Shown: positions 46,313 to 55,098 of the stretch, one piece after another | Position numbering within the stretch: the first letter of the stretch is position 1 | Layout: each line of letters begins with the position of its first letter | Assembly (NCBI RefSeq): GCF_001905845.1 | Contig: NZ_LIVZ01000013.1 | Coordinates: 124,001 to 188,000 of the forward strand | Direction of reading: 5' to 3' | Source of the DNA: Streptomyces sp. TSRI0107 | Lineage (GTDB): Bacteria > Actinomycetota > Actinomycetes > Streptomycetales > Streptomycetaceae | DNA: 64,000 nt | The notes under the pieces: model-generated | Seen by the model: only the letters and a program-made list of their open reading frames with translations | Database searches by the model: none | What the model was told of the DNA's origin: nothing | Translations under genes and position numbers: made by a program

Positions 46313-47011
46313 ATGCGGATGCTGCTCCTGGCCGTCCTGGTGCTCGTGGCCGCGAACGCGGTCAACAACCAGCTGGCACCCGGCCTCTACGTGCCGGTCT
46401 GCGTCACCACGGCGGCCCTCTTCCTGCTGATCGCCCGGCGTTCCGGCCTGACGGCGGACGATCTCGGCCTCGGCCGCGATTCCGCCCGTCGGGGACTGCG
46501 CTGGGGACTGCTCCTGGCCGCGGCCGTCGTCGCGGTGTACGCGGCGGGCCTCGCCGCGCCCTTCACCCGGGGGGCCTTCCATGACGAGCGTGCCGCGGGG
46601 CTGACCGCCGGAGAGCTGGTGTACCGCGTCCTGGTCCGCGTACCGCTCGGCACGGTGCTGTTGGAGGAGTTCGCCTTCCGCGGTGTGCTGTGGGCCCTGG
46701 CGGAACGAAGGTGGGGGCCCCTGAGGGCGACCGTCCTCTCCTCCGCCCTCTTCGGCCTCTGGCACGTCCTGCCGTCACGCGGGCTGACGCGTGCCAACAC
46801 GGCGGCGGAGGCGCTTTTCGGCACCGCCCCGGCCGGCGTGGCGCTCGCGGTGACGACAGCCGTCGTCGGTACGGCCCTCGCCGGGGCGGTGCTGTGCGAA
46901 CTCCGGCGGCGGTCGGGCAGCCTGATCCCGCCGATCGCGCTGCACTACGCGCTCAACAGCACGGGATACGTGCTGGCCTGGTCGGCGGGCCGCTGGCGGG
47001 GCTTCCCGTAG
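46313..47011 (+). CDS. CPBP-family intramembrane metalloprotease
   Basis: The product has 232 residues with about six hydrophobic helices. The CPBP/Abi signatures are present: Glu118-Glu119 followed by Arg123 (VLLEEFAFRG), His151 in FGLWHVLP, and LHYALNS near the end. Members cleave membrane-bound prenylated proteins or process bacteriocins and signalling factors. Its partner is unknown. Confidence 0.85.
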   Translation: MRMLLLAVLVLVAANAVNNQLAPGLYVPVCVTTAALFLLIARRSGLTADDLGLGRDSARRGLRWGLLLAAAVVAVYAAGLAAPFTRGAFHDERAAGLTAGELVYRVLVRVPLGTVLLEEFAFRGVLWALAERRWGPLRATVLSSALFGLWHVLPSRGLTRANTAAEALFGTAPAGVALAVTTAVVGTALAGAVLCELRRRSGSLIPPIALHYALNSTGYVLAWSAGRWRGFP

Positions 47012-47186
47012 CCGGCTCGCCCGTCCCGCTTCCAAGGCCGCGAGCGCCGACCGCCCGGAAGCGGCCACACCCATTCCGTCGGGCATCGAGCCGTCCGCAA
47101 CCGCCACCTGATCCGCGTACAAGAGAACCCGTTTGACGGCCCGTCATCACGCATCGCGGACCGGTGGCGCTCCTACTCTGAGCTCC

Positions 47187-48254
47187 ATGTCTGAGACCGT
47201 TCTGTCTCCTTCGCGCCGCCGCCCGCTGACCCGGTTCCGCCGCTTCGGCGTGCTGCTGGCCTGCGGTCTGCTCGGCCTGACCGCCCCCGCGCTAGCCCCC
47301 GTCCCGGCCTTCGCCGGGCAGCAGGACACCGATGCCGTACGCATCACCGAGTTCCCGCTGCCCACCCCGCCCAGGAGTCCGGTCGGCATCACTCGTGGCC
47401 CGGACGGCAATGTGTGGTTCACCGAGAATGGAAGCAACAGCATCGGGCGGATCACCCCGAGGGGCCGGATCACCGAGTTCCCCCTGCCCACGCCCGACAG
47501 CTTCCCCGACGACATCACCGCGGGTGCCGACGGCCGTCTGTGGTTCACCGAGCCTTTCCGCAACCGCATCGGGCGGATCACGACGCGCGGCCGGGTCACC
47601 GAGTACTCGCTGCCCACGCCGGACGCCTTCCCCCTCGGCATCACCCGTGGCCCGGACGGCAATGTGTGGTTCACCGAGAACGGAAGCAACAGCATCGGGC
47701 GGATCACCCCGAGGGGCCGGATCACCGAGTTCCCCCTGCCCACCCCCGACAGCTTCCCCTACCGGATCACGGCCGGCCCGGACGGCAACCTGTGGTTCAC
47801 CCTGCCCTTCGTCAACCGCATCGGGCGGATCACCCCGCACGGGAAGGTGACGGAATTCCCGCTGCCGAACCCCGACGGAGCCCCCTTCAACATCACAGCG
47901 GGCCCGGACGGGAACCTCTGGTTCACGGATTCGGGAGGCCTCGCCCACGAGATCGGCCGGATCACGCCGCGCGGCAAGGTCACCCGGTATCCGCTGCCGA
48001 CTCCCGACAGCGGCCCGATCGGCATCACCGCCGGCCCGGACGGAAACCTCTGGTTCACCGAGTCCAACGTCGACCGGATCGGCCGGATCACCCCGCATGG
48101 CCGGCTCACCGAGTTCCCGCTGCCCACCGCCCCCGGCGAGAGCAGAACGCCCTTCCACATCGCCGCGGGCCCCGGTGGCACGCTGTGGTTCACAGAGCTT
48201 CTGGGAAACCGGGTGGGCCGGGTGACGGTCGGCGGTCGGCACGACATCCCTTAG
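47187..48254 (+). CDS. Secreted Vgb-like beta-propeller protein
   Basis: The product has 355 residues from the ATG at 47187. A signal peptide (GVLLACGLLGLTAPALAP-VPAFA) precedes seven repeats of about 42 residues such as ITAGPDGNLWFTE...RIGRITPHG..TEFPLP. This is the streptogramin lyase (Vgb)-like propeller. Vgb proper opens streptogramin B antibiotics inside the cell, but this protein is exported and its very regular repeats look more structural. Blades one and three are near-identical in DNA, offset 252 bases. Confidence 0.8.
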   Translation: MSETVLSPSRRRPLTRFRRFGVLLACGLLGLTAPALAPVPAFAGQQDTDAVRITEFPLPTPPRSPVGITRGPDGNVWFTENGSNSIGRITPRGRITEFPLPTPDSFPDDITAGADGRLWFTEPFRNRIGRITTRGRVTEYSLPTPDAFPLGITRGPDGNVWFTENGSNSIGRITPRGRITEFPLPTPDSFPYRITAGPDGNLWFTLPFVNRIGRITPHGKVTEFPLPNPDGAPFNITAGPDGNLWFTDSGGLAHEIGRITPRGKVTRYPLPTPDSGPIGITAGPDGNLWFTESNVDRIGRITPHGRLTEFPLPTAPGESRTPFHIAAGPGGTLWFTELLGNRVGRVTVGGRHDIP

Positions 48255-48317
48255 GCCTCAGCCGCCGCACTTGTCGACGGCTTGCCCACCTCGCCGGCGC
48301 GGCATCCGGCGCCCCGG

Positions 48318-48851
48318 CTACTCGATCAGGGCGTTCGCACCGATGATCACCAGGCCGATCAGCATGTCCAGGCTTCCTGCCCGGCACGAGGACGGCCATC
48401 CGTACCCGGCGGAGCGGGCAGCCGCCACGCCCAAGCTGAACAGGGCGATGGTGTTGAAGAGCAGGGCCGCGTCCACAGCCGCGGCCTCTGCCCACCAGCC
48501 GGCCAGCGCGGCAAGCAGCATCCCCACCGTGGGCAGCACGGCGGCGGCCAGTGGCCACTCGGCGAGTACCGACCGCAGTCTGCTCCTTCTGACTGCCCCG
48601 TCGGACGGACGCTGGGCGATGACCTGCGCGTACCCGTGGGCGGTGACCGACGCCAGCGCGGTGAGCAATACCCACAGCGCGTCCGAACCGGGATCGGCCT
48701 CCTCGCCCGACGGGTCCAGCGCGGCCACCATGGCGCTGGCCAGCACCAGTCCGTAGATGCCCCCGAACAGCGAATGCTGGGGCGGCCGGTGCCGCAAGGT
48801 CCATCTTTCTGCGGCGCCCTCGGGGCGGACATGGTCGGCGCGGTCGGGCAT
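48318..48851 (-). CDS. Membrane protein, four helices
   Basis: The product has 177 residues with four hydrophobic helices (about 28-45, 60-75, 99-116 and 127-145) and a last one near the C-terminus. A charged N-terminus (MPDRADHVRPEGAAERW) is cytoplasmic. No family is recognised. It ends just beyond the Vgb-like gene, convergent with it. Confidence 0.7.
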   Translation of the reverse strand: MPDRADHVRPEGAAERWTLRHRPPQHSLFGGIYGLVLASAMVAALDPSGEEADPGSDALWVLLTALASVTAHGYAQVIAQRPSDGAVRRSRLRSVLAEWPLAAAVLPTVGMLLAALAGWWAEAAAVDAALLFNTIALFSLGVAAARSAGYGWPSSCRAGSLDMLIGLVIIGANALIE

Positions 48852-48888
48852 CGCATCGCCTCGGTGCGGGAAGGGGGCGGGGTCCGCA

Positions 48889-48939
48889 CATGCTCACCCG
48901 CGTGGTGTGAGGGAACCCGACGCCACGCGGGTGAGCATG
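48889..48939. repeat. Long inverted repeat (17-bp arms)
   Basis: CATGCTCACCCGCGTGG (48889-48905) and its exact complement (48923-48939) enclose 17 bases. It sits in the intergenic region before the membrane protein. It could be a terminator, a regulator site or the end of a lost element. Confidence 0.9.
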
Positions 48940-49062
48940 CTTGTTGTGCCCCAAAGGAGGCAGGACACCGGTGGTTGGACGAGGCCTGCAGTCCCGCTGA
49001 CCAGTGGCAGTCCCGTCCAGGCGACGCAATTAGACGCCCCACCTGTACGGGACTCCCTCTGG

Positions 49063-49533
49063 TCAGCCCCTCCGCATACGTTCGGTCTGTTCGCTGCCGA
49101 CTTCGGTGATGCGCTGCAGATACCGCTCGATCACCCCGAGTTCGTCGTCGGTGAAATCATCGAGAGCCTGGGCGAAGGCACGGCCGGGCGTCTCCCAGGC
49201 GGCTTCGAGTTCCGGGTTCCGGCGAGCGGTGAGGGAAACGAGCATCTTCCGCCGGTCGCCGGCATCGGGCCGCCGTTCGACGAGCCCGGCCCGTTCCAGC
49301 CGGTCCACCAGGCGGCTGGCCGACCCGGAGGTGAGCCCGGTCAGCTCCGCGATCTCGCCGGTGGTCCGCGGCCGGGGCTCCAGACCGAGCAGGCTGACGC
49401 ACTGCAGATCGGTCGGGTGCAGGCCGAGCTGTTCGGCCATGGCTTGGTTGAACAGGGTGTAGGCGGCGTGGTGCCGACGCGCGGCCGCAGTGACCGCGGC
49501 CACCGTCTCCGGGCGGGTGCGGCGGTTTGACAT
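49063..49533 (-). CDS. MarR-family regulator
   Basis: The product has 156 residues. The MarR wing is seen in LHPTDLQCVSLLGLEPRPRT, TGEIAELTGLTSGSASRLVDR and DRRKMLVSLTARR. It is divergent from the SnoaL-like gene at 49627, and the region between them has an inverted repeat. Confidence 0.9.
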   Translation of the reverse strand: MSNRRTRPETVAAVTAAARRHHAAYTLFNQAMAEQLGLHPTDLQCVSLLGLEPRPRTTGEIAELTGLTSGSASRLVDRLERAGLVERRPDAGDRRKMLVSLTARRNPELEAAWETPGRAFAQALDDFTDDELGVIERYLQRITEVGSEQTERMRRG

Positions 49534-49565
49534 GAGCTGATCCTTATGGCCTACAGTGGCGAATG

Positions 49566-49596
49566 TCTGCGTCGCGCAGCTAATGTGTGACGCAGA
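49566..49596. promoter_or_regulatory. Predicted MarR operator
   Basis: TCTGCGTC (49566-49573) and GACGCAGA (49589-49596) are perfect inverted repeats 15 bases apart in the 93-base divergent region between the MarR and SnoaL-like genes. Confidence 0.55.
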
Positions 49597-49626
49597 TTAT
49601 TTCTATCACGTCACCCAGGAGCGTCC

Positions 49627-50088
49627 ATGACCACCCAGCCCCCCGAGCAACTGCGCGCCCTCTACGACCGCTGGAGCGCGTTATGGCGCGGCGACTTCAG
49701 CCACGCCGAGGACATTCTCGACCCCGGCTTCGTCGTCCATCAGGCACGCCCCGACGGCAGCGACTCCGAAGCGGTCACCGGCCCGGCACGGCTGCTGCCC
49801 GAGATCGAACAGACCATGGCCGCCTTCGGCGACATCACCATCACCGTCGACCTCGGCCCGATCGTCGAAGGCGACCTGATCGCCGCGCGCTGGACCATGC
49901 GGGCCGTCTACACCGGTGGCATCCCCCACGCCACCGCCCCCACCGGCACGAAGATCGCCTTCAGCGGCCACGACATCCTGCGCGTCGCCGACGGCAAGTT
50001 CGTCGAGTACTGGACCTGCACCGACATCCTGGACGGTCTGGCCCAGCTCGGAGCCGTCTCCGGACCCAACGGCCCGGCCCAGCACTGA
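49627..50088 (+). CDS. SnoaL-like/ester cyclase protein
   Basis: The product has 153 residues with the NTF2-like fold seen in ester cyclase/SnoaL families: LRALYDRWSALWRGDF, FVVHQARPDGS, LIAARWTMRAVYTGGIP and ILRVADGKFVEYWTC. It probably handles a small hydrophobic molecule. The divergent MarR regulator likely controls it. Confidence 0.88.
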   Translation: MTTQPPEQLRALYDRWSALWRGDFSHAEDILDPGFVVHQARPDGSDSEAVTGPARLLPEIEQTMAAFGDITITVDLGPIVEGDLIAARWTMRAVYTGGIPHATAPTGTKIAFSGHDILRVADGKFVEYWTCTDILDGLAQLGAVSGPNGPAQH

Positions 50089-50139
50089 AGCCCCTGCGAG
50101 CTGGTGGGATTGCAAGAGCCTGCCAGGGGCGGCGGTGCG

Positions 50140-50448
50140 TTAGCCCATGACCGCGCGGGCTGCGTCCAGAAACGCCAGCCGGTTGTCCTCCAGGTAGTCC
50201 CGCACGCTCTCGCCATCGGGCAAGCCTTGCCACACCGTCCGGTTGAGGTCGAGGCAGTACGCGCGTGCCGCGTCGTGCACGGGCAGGGGAAACCGGGCGC
50301 GGATGAGCCGTTCCGCGACCCACAGCCTGTCCATGACGTCCCGGGTCGCCAGGAACCAGTCGTCGGTGTCGTCCCACGCGGAAGGCCGGCTGAAGGCCGA
50401 GCGTTCGGCCTTGGCCCCCGCCTCGATGAACCGCTCCAGCAGCGCCAT
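50140..50448 (-). CDS. Uncharacterised 102-residue protein
   Basis: A helical protein with MALLERFIEAGAKAERSAF at the start and LDLNRTVWQGLPDGESVRDY near the end. No family is recognised. Codon use is normal for the genome, so it is probably expressed. Confidence 0.65.
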   Translation of the reverse strand: MALLERFIEAGAKAERSAFSRPSAWDDTDDWFLATRDVMDRLWVAERLIRARFPLPVHDAARAYCLDLNRTVWQGLPDGESVRDYLEDNRLAFLDAARAVMG

Positions 50449-50452
50449 CTTT

Positions 50453-50566
50453 GTGACCAGTCACCGGAATCCCGGCGGCTCCGGCTGGGCAGTCCTCGCC
50501 GACCCTGAGGGCAACGAATTCTGTGTCCTTCGCAGCGAGTCCGACCGGGCCGCGACGACTTCCTGA
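50453..50566 (+). pseudogene. VOC (glyoxalase-like) C-terminal fragment
   Basis: The plus strand encodes GGSGWAVLADPEGNEFCVLR, the standard last strand of VOC proteins with the metal-site Glu, and then stops at 50566. The preceding 80 or so residues of the domain are missing, so it is a remnant. Confidence 0.8.
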
Positions 50567-50863
50567 ACCCCGAGTCCATCCTGGCCGCGTCCCGCCGGCA
50601 GCCGATCAAAGCGCCGGCGGGATGCGGCCTGCGGTGGTTCGGCCACCCTGCCCGGGTCTGGGCGAGGCTGCGCGGATGCGCCGGGCGCCGGCGTCGTGCT
50701 GGTCCTGGCCGTCCCTGCCCGCCGGGGCCTGGCGGCTGCTTCGGCTCGCGACCGCCCTGAGCGCCCCCGCAGCGGGGCCACGCCAGGAGCAGGGTGCCGG
50801 GCACGCCCGCCCTGCCCTGTCCTGGCCTGCCCTGCCCTGCCCTGGCCTGGCCCCTCCAGGCGG
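50567..50863. other. Intergenic stretch with CCTGC-type repeats
   Basis: About 300 bases carry no gene. Near 50814-50855 a run of CCTGCCCTGCC and CCTGGCC units forms a short, imperfect simple repeat. Nothing else stands out. Confidence 0.6.
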
Positions 50864-52030
50864 TCAGCCTGTCTTGTGGATGACCACCTCAGGGTGCTCG
50901 GCGGTCGGCCCGTCCAGCAGCTTCCGGTCCACGCCCTTCAGGTGCAGGTCGAAGAACGCCGTCACGTACGCGCGGGTGATCTCCTGCGACCGCTTGCCCG
51001 ACAACGGCTCATCCGGCGACAGGAGCCCGAGCTGGTCACCGAGGACGGGCACGTCCGTGAACGTGAAGTGCTCCGCGCCGGTGACGTTGATCCAGCGCTT
51101 CCAGCCGTCGAGGAGCGGCCAGTCGCGTATCCAGGAGGGGTCGTCGTCGCCGGTGCCCAGCATCATGAAGGGACGCCCGCCCAGGCCCTCCGCCGGGACC
51201 GGCTCCATGAAGGAACCGTCCATGTTGGCTCCGGCCCGGACCCGCTCGTCTCCCGCCATGGTCGTCGCGGCGGAGGCGCCGCCGATGGAATGGCCGGCCA
51301 TGCCGATCCTCGTGGGGTCGATCATGCGGGCGTGCCGCCAGGCGGGGTGCCGTTCGGCGAGCAGCCGGTCGAGGAGGAAGGACACGTCCTTGGCCCGGCC
51401 CTTGGGCACCACGCCGTACCCACCGGGGCCGACCTTCTCGCAGGCGACGCAGTTCAGGAGGCGCCCACCGGGAAATGCGGTGCCGACCGACTCGTAGGCG
51501 TGGTCGACGGCGGCGACGACGTACCCCTGGCTGGCGAGTTCCTCCGCGAGCAGGGACAGGGTGGAGCGGTTGACGGTGAACCCGGGCGACAGCACGACGA
51601 GCGGGAACTTCCCTCGTACGGGCGTGGCGGCGGGGCGGGCGTTGGTGCGGGTGCCGCTGAGCGTTCTGGCGGACACCACATCGGTCAGTTCCCGGTCGTC
51701 GATGAAGGCTTGTGCCTCGGCGTCGGTCATGTACGGAGCCGTCCGGCCGCCACCGGGCCGCGCCGGGTAGTACATCGAGACCATCAGTTCACGCGCTCCG
51801 GCCTCCGGCACCCAGGGGTCCGGACGGCTCTTGTCGACGAGGTGCAAGGTGTCACGGCCCACCGCGTACGACCCGGTGGGCGGCGGCAGTTCGAGGCGTA
51901 CGCGGGCGGCCTCGGCGGCCGACGACTCCGCGGTGGGCGAGGGCGGCGCGGCTTGGGCCACGCCCGTGCCGAGGAGGGCGAGAGACAGACCGAGTAAGGC
52001 GGCGGCTGCGCCGCGAGGCAGATGATTCAT
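50864..52030 (-). CDS. Secreted alpha/beta hydrolase (PAF-acetylhydrolase-like)
   Basis: The product has 388 residues from the ATG at 52030. A signal peptide (AAAALLGLSLALLGTGVAQA) is followed by a hydrolase fold with ELMVSMYYPARPGG, FPLVVLSPGFTVNRST and the nucleophile elbow GMAGHSIGGASAAT. Later GAEHFTFTD holds the catalytic histidine. Such enzymes cleave esters or lipids outside the cell. It ends about 116 bases from the second MITE copy. Confidence 0.88.
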   Translation of the reverse strand: MNHLPRGAAAALLGLSLALLGTGVAQAAPPSPTAESSAAEAARVRLELPPPTGSYAVGRDTLHLVDKSRPDPWVPEAGARELMVSMYYPARPGGGRTAPYMTDAEAQAFIDDRELTDVVSARTLSGTRTNARPAATPVRGKFPLVVLSPGFTVNRSTLSLLAEELASQGYVVAAVDHAYESVGTAFPGGRLLNCVACEKVGPGGYGVVPKGRAKDVSFLLDRLLAERHPAWRHARMIDPTRIGMAGHSIGGASAATTMAGDERVRAGANMDGSFMEPVPAEGLGGRPFMMLGTGDDDPSWIRDWPLLDGWKRWINVTGAEHFTFTDVPVLGDQLGLLSPDEPLSGKRSQEITRAYVTAFFDLHLKGVDRKLLDGPTAEHPEVVIHKTG

Positions 52031-52145
52031 ACCGGTGAGGCTAGGCAGCGGGTCACGCCCAGGCGTCCCCCCACGGCCTGAACGATGTCGGACCCTGGGC
52101 CTATGCCGATCTCCACCCGTGGACGGACAGGGCACGCTCGTATCC

Positions 52146-52312
52146 CTAGGGGGGTGTCTCGTCGATCAGGCCGGATCAGGGAGCGGCGTCTGGTGCCGTG
52201 CATCGCAAGGCGGAGGAGGGAGCCGATGCGGCGCATCGGGGACCGACGACAACGCGGCGAGGCGCGGTGCCAGGCGCCGCGAGCCCGGCCTGATCGGCGA
52301 GACACCCCCTAG
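52146..52312. mobile_element. MITE-like element, copy 2 (inverted)
   Basis: A 167-bp unit with CTAG at both borders and 25-bp terminal inverted repeats with one mismatch (GGGGGTGTCTCGTCGATC against GGGGGTGTCTCGCCGATC). It is the reverse-complement relative of 29481-29646, with only scattered differences. It lies in the space between the secreted hydrolase and the TetR gene and has no coding capacity. Confidence 0.8.
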
Positions 52313-52401
52313 GGGGCGCGGGCCCGATCGATAGGAGTCTCGTGAAACGGCAACGCCTTTTGTGACTGCGCGAATTGGCGAGGAGAGGGCGCTTTCCCCG
52401 A

Positions 52402-53013
52402 TCAGGCGTAGGCGGCGAGGAAGGCGCGGATGCCGCCTACGGCGTAGCGGTCGAGGTCGGCCTCGCTGTGCTGGGCGCCGCCGTGGAACATGGCCTGGTT
52501 CACTGGGATCCACAGCAGCAGCCCGGCGAAGTGATGGGCGGCCAGCATGGGGTCGTCGGTCTTGAGCAGCCCCTGGTCGGTGAGGCGCTGAAAGGTGGCC
52601 GCCAGGGTTGCGAGGACCCGTTCGAAGCCCTGCTCGTACCAGGCCGCGCCCAGTTCGGGGAAGGTGTCGGCGTTGGCGATGATGAGGCGGCGCAGCTGGA
52701 TCACCTGGGGCTGGGTGAGAGCTGCCAGGAACTGGCGGGCGAGGCGGGTCAGGTTCTCTTCCAGACCCTCTGCGTCGGCGGGGACGTCGGCCACCAGGTC
52801 CACCATCGCGTCGATGCGGTCGGTGGTGGCCAGCACGATCTCGGCGAACAGCTTCTCCTTGTCCGCGAAATGCTTGTAGACGGTCTGCTTGGACACCGCG
52901 GCCAGCTTCGCGATGTCGTCCATGCTCGTCCCCGCGTAGCCCTTGTTCAGGAACACGGTGGTCGCCGCGTCCAGGATCGCCTGATGCTTGCGCGCTGACC
53001 GGCTGTCCATCAT
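52402..53013 (-). CDS. TetR-family regulator
   Basis: The product has 203 residues from the ATG at 53013 after AGAGGAAG. The HTH is in ILDAATTVFLNKGYAGTSMDDIA followed by VSKQTVYKHFADKEKLFAEIV. The C-terminal domain belongs to the TetR_C type often seen with drug or hydrolase genes. It is divergent from the hydrolase at 53188, and the space between holds a palindrome. Confidence 0.92.
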   Translation of the reverse strand: MMDSRSARKHQAILDAATTVFLNKGYAGTSMDDIAKLAAVSKQTVYKHFADKEKLFAEIVLATTDRIDAMVDLVADVPADAEGLEENLTRLARQFLAALTQPQVIQLRRLIIANADTFPELGAAWYEQGFERVLATLAATFQRLTDQGLLKTDDPMLAAHHFAGLLLWIPVNQAMFHGGAQHSEADLDRYAVGGIRAFLAAYA

Positions 53014-53063
53014 CAGCTTCCTCTTCTGTTCGATCCGCCGCCTACTGCTCGTGCCCGAAGAGA

Positions 53064-53082
53064 GTACTGGACTGATCAGTAC
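53064..53082. promoter_or_regulatory. Predicted operator of divergent TetR
   Basis: GTACTG (53064-53069) and CAGTAC (53077-53082) form an inverted repeat with a seven-base spacer, and a further GTACTGTAC follows at about 53091-53099. It lies in the 174-base divergent region. Confidence 0.55.
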
Positions 53083-53187
53083 CCGTGTGAGTACTGTACC
53101 GTCTAGTTCCGATTCCGAGTGCAAGCGCAGGCCGGTGGAGCGCCTGCTCTGGGCTGCACATCGCTGCACATCAATGGGGGTTTTCAC

Positions 53188-53997
53188 ATGGACAAGGCGT
53201 TCTCTGCTGACGGCACGGCCATCGCCTACGAGCAGCAGGGCTCGGGCCCCGCGGTCGTACTCGTCGGCGGTGCCTTCATGACCCGCGGCGACTCCGCCGA
53301 ACTCGCCGGTCTGCTGGCCGAGCACTTCACGGTGATCACGTACGACCGCCGGGGCCGCGGCGACAGCGGGGACAGCCCCGCGTACGAGGTGCAGCGCGAG
53401 ATCGAGGACCTGGACGCGCTGATCGAGGGCCCGGGCGGCGGCTCGGCCATGGTCTTCGGCATGTCCTCGGGCGCCGTCCTCGCCCTGGAGGCCACCGCCC
53501 GCGGCAGCGCCGTATCGCGCCTCGCGCTGTACGAGCCGCCGTTCGTCACCGACGACAGCCGGCCGGCGCTGCCCGCCGACTATGTGGAGCACCTGACGGA
53601 ACTCGTGGGTCGCGAGGCGTACGGGGATGCCGTCGCCTACTTCATGACGGCGGCGATCGGCCTGCCCGACGAGGTCGTCGCGGGCATGCGGCAGGCCCCG
53701 TTCTGGGCGGGCATGGAAACCGTCGCCCGCACCCTCCCCTACGACGGCCGGATCATGGGCGACACCATGTCCGGCCGCCCCCTGCCGGTCGACCGATGGG
53801 CGTCCGTGACCGTTCCCGTCCTCGTCGGCAGCGGAGACGCGGGCGCGCCGCACATGCTGACCGGCGCGCGGGAACTCGCCGCGGCGGGCGACAACTTCAC
53901 CCTGCGGATCTTTCCGGGCCAGGAGCACGCCATTGCGGCAGAGGTTCTGGCCCCGGCCCTCGCCGGCTTCTTCGCCGAGACGCAGCAGTCGGCGTGA
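53188..53997 (+). CDS. Alpha/beta hydrolase
   Basis: The product has 269 residues. It has VVLVGGAFMTRGDS (oxyanion region), VITYDRRGRGDSGDS and the nucleophile elbow FGMSSGAVLALEA, with a C-terminal PGQEHAIAAEVL holding the histidine. The substrate is unknown. The stop overlaps a GTG start of a broken gene (GTGA). Confidence 0.9.
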   Translation: MDKAFSADGTAIAYEQQGSGPAVVLVGGAFMTRGDSAELAGLLAEHFTVITYDRRGRGDSGDSPAYEVQREIEDLDALIEGPGGGSAMVFGMSSGAVLALEATARGSAVSRLALYEPPFVTDDSRPALPADYVEHLTELVGREAYGDAVAYFMTAAIGLPDEVVAGMRQAPFWAGMETVARTLPYDGRIMGDTMSGRPLPVDRWASVTVPVLVGSGDAGAPHMLTGARELAAAGDNFTLRIFPGQEHAIAAEVLAPALAGFFAETQQSA

Positions 53998-54062
53998 GTA
54001 CGGTCTTCGCGAGTCTGGGGATATCCCTCAACAGTTTCGTCGCGGGCCCGAACGCCGACTGA
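53994..54062 (+). pseudogene. Dihydrofolate-reductase-like (RibD C-terminal) N-terminal remnant
   Basis: The GTG at 53994 opens STVFASLGISLNSFVAGPNAD and then stops at 54062. This is the start of the common RibD C-terminal/DHFR-like protein (LGVSLDGFIAGP in intact members). About 160 residues are missing. The overlap with the hydrolase suggests it was once the second gene of that operon. Confidence 0.8.
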
Positions 54063-54423
54063 GCCAAGTGCCCGCGGCGGCGCGCCGGTTCAGTTCAGCA
54101 AGTTCCAGACGACAGGCAAGCGGGCCACAGCGAAGCGCGGCCGGGGAGGGCGGCGACAGCCGGGAAACGCAGATCACCAGTGGAAGAGGCCGGCTACAGG
54201 CCGTGCCGCCGCTGAGGGTCACCCGAGTACGGGCCTGGCCTGGCCCAAGCCCCCGCCTCGCGGGTCGAGGTCCGGTCTGCTGGCGGCACCGCTCAGCTCC
54301 TGCAAGTCGACGACGCAGAGGTCGAGTTCACTTTCGCCCTCTATGGCATGCAGCGAAGGCTCGTACGGGGTTTCACCTTCCAGCGATCTCGCCCGCCTGG
54401 CGAGGCGGGCAAGGCCTAGTGTG
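54063..54423. other. Intergenic stretch with hairpin
   Basis: No gene is supported. GCCCGCC and GGCGGGC around 54387-54410 form a short GC-rich hairpin with a six-base loop, which might end transcription or shape the leader of the next gene. Confidence 0.55.
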
Positions 54424-55098
54424 ATGAGCATGTCCAACGGGATCACATGGATAGGCGCACACAGCAGCACACAAGGACAGGCCGCCCAGCCCGGAATGCT
54501 CGGCGGGATATCACTGACCTGCGCCCGCGGTCTCGACGCGGACGAGTTCCTCATCGCACTGGGCGCCGACCTCGATGAGCTTGCCGCACGCACCCCGTAC
54601 AAGGATCTTGCTGTGCCGGTCGGGCGGCCGGGGATGCCGTCGCCCCGTGTCAATCCCGTCATGTACGGGACGTGCGGGGACTGGGTGTACGTACTGGAGG
54701 ACTGGGGGACGGCGACGTGGGCGACTGGGTATCAGGGGGTCGAATCGATGCGGCCCTGGCCGGACGAGGAGATCGTCTGCGTGACGATGAACCGCTGGAG
54801 CCCACCGTCGATGATCATCCATGCGCCAGGTGACGGGCGTGCCTGGCGGGCCGACTTCGGACAGGACACAGGTCAGTCGTCCGCTCTGGATGCGGCACTG
54901 CATGCAGCGGGCGCAGTGTTCCCGTCTCTGCCGGACGAAGACGAAGACGAAGCCGAAGTGGTGGCCTGTTACGAGGAGCACAGGTGGCGACTCTCCACGG
55001 CTGTGTTCACCGCCATCGGCGACTACTGTGACCTGTCCATCGACCCGGTTGACGTCCAGGCCGGCGACCTGCCGTCGGTCTTGATTCCGATGGTGTGA
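54424..55098 (+). CDS. DUF6461-type protein
   Basis: The product has about 224 residues from ATG at 54424 (GTG at 54421 and ATG at 54430 are also possible). It resembles the DUF6461 family of streptomycetes: SLTCARGLDADEFLIALGAD near the start, then TCGDWVYVLEDWGTATWATG. The C-terminal half has an acidic run (PDEDEDEAEVV). Function unknown, possibly an immunity or sensor protein. Confidence 0.75.
   Translation: MSMSNGITWIGAHSSTQGQAAQPGMLGGISLTCARGLDADEFLIALGADLDELAARTPYKDLAVPVGRPGMPSPRVNPVMYGTCGDWVYVLEDWGTATWATGYQGVESMRPWPDEEIVCVTMNRWSPPSMIIHAPGDGRAWRADFGQDTGQSSALDAALHAAGAVFPSLPDEDEDEAEVVACYEEHRWRLSTAVFTAIGDYCDLSIDPVDVQAGDLPSVLIPMV

Noticed and set aside
47187..48254. Antibiotic (streptogramin B) resistance gene
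   Set aside because: The protein is exported and the Vgb catalytic residues cannot be confirmed by eye; likeness is mostly to the propeller repeats.
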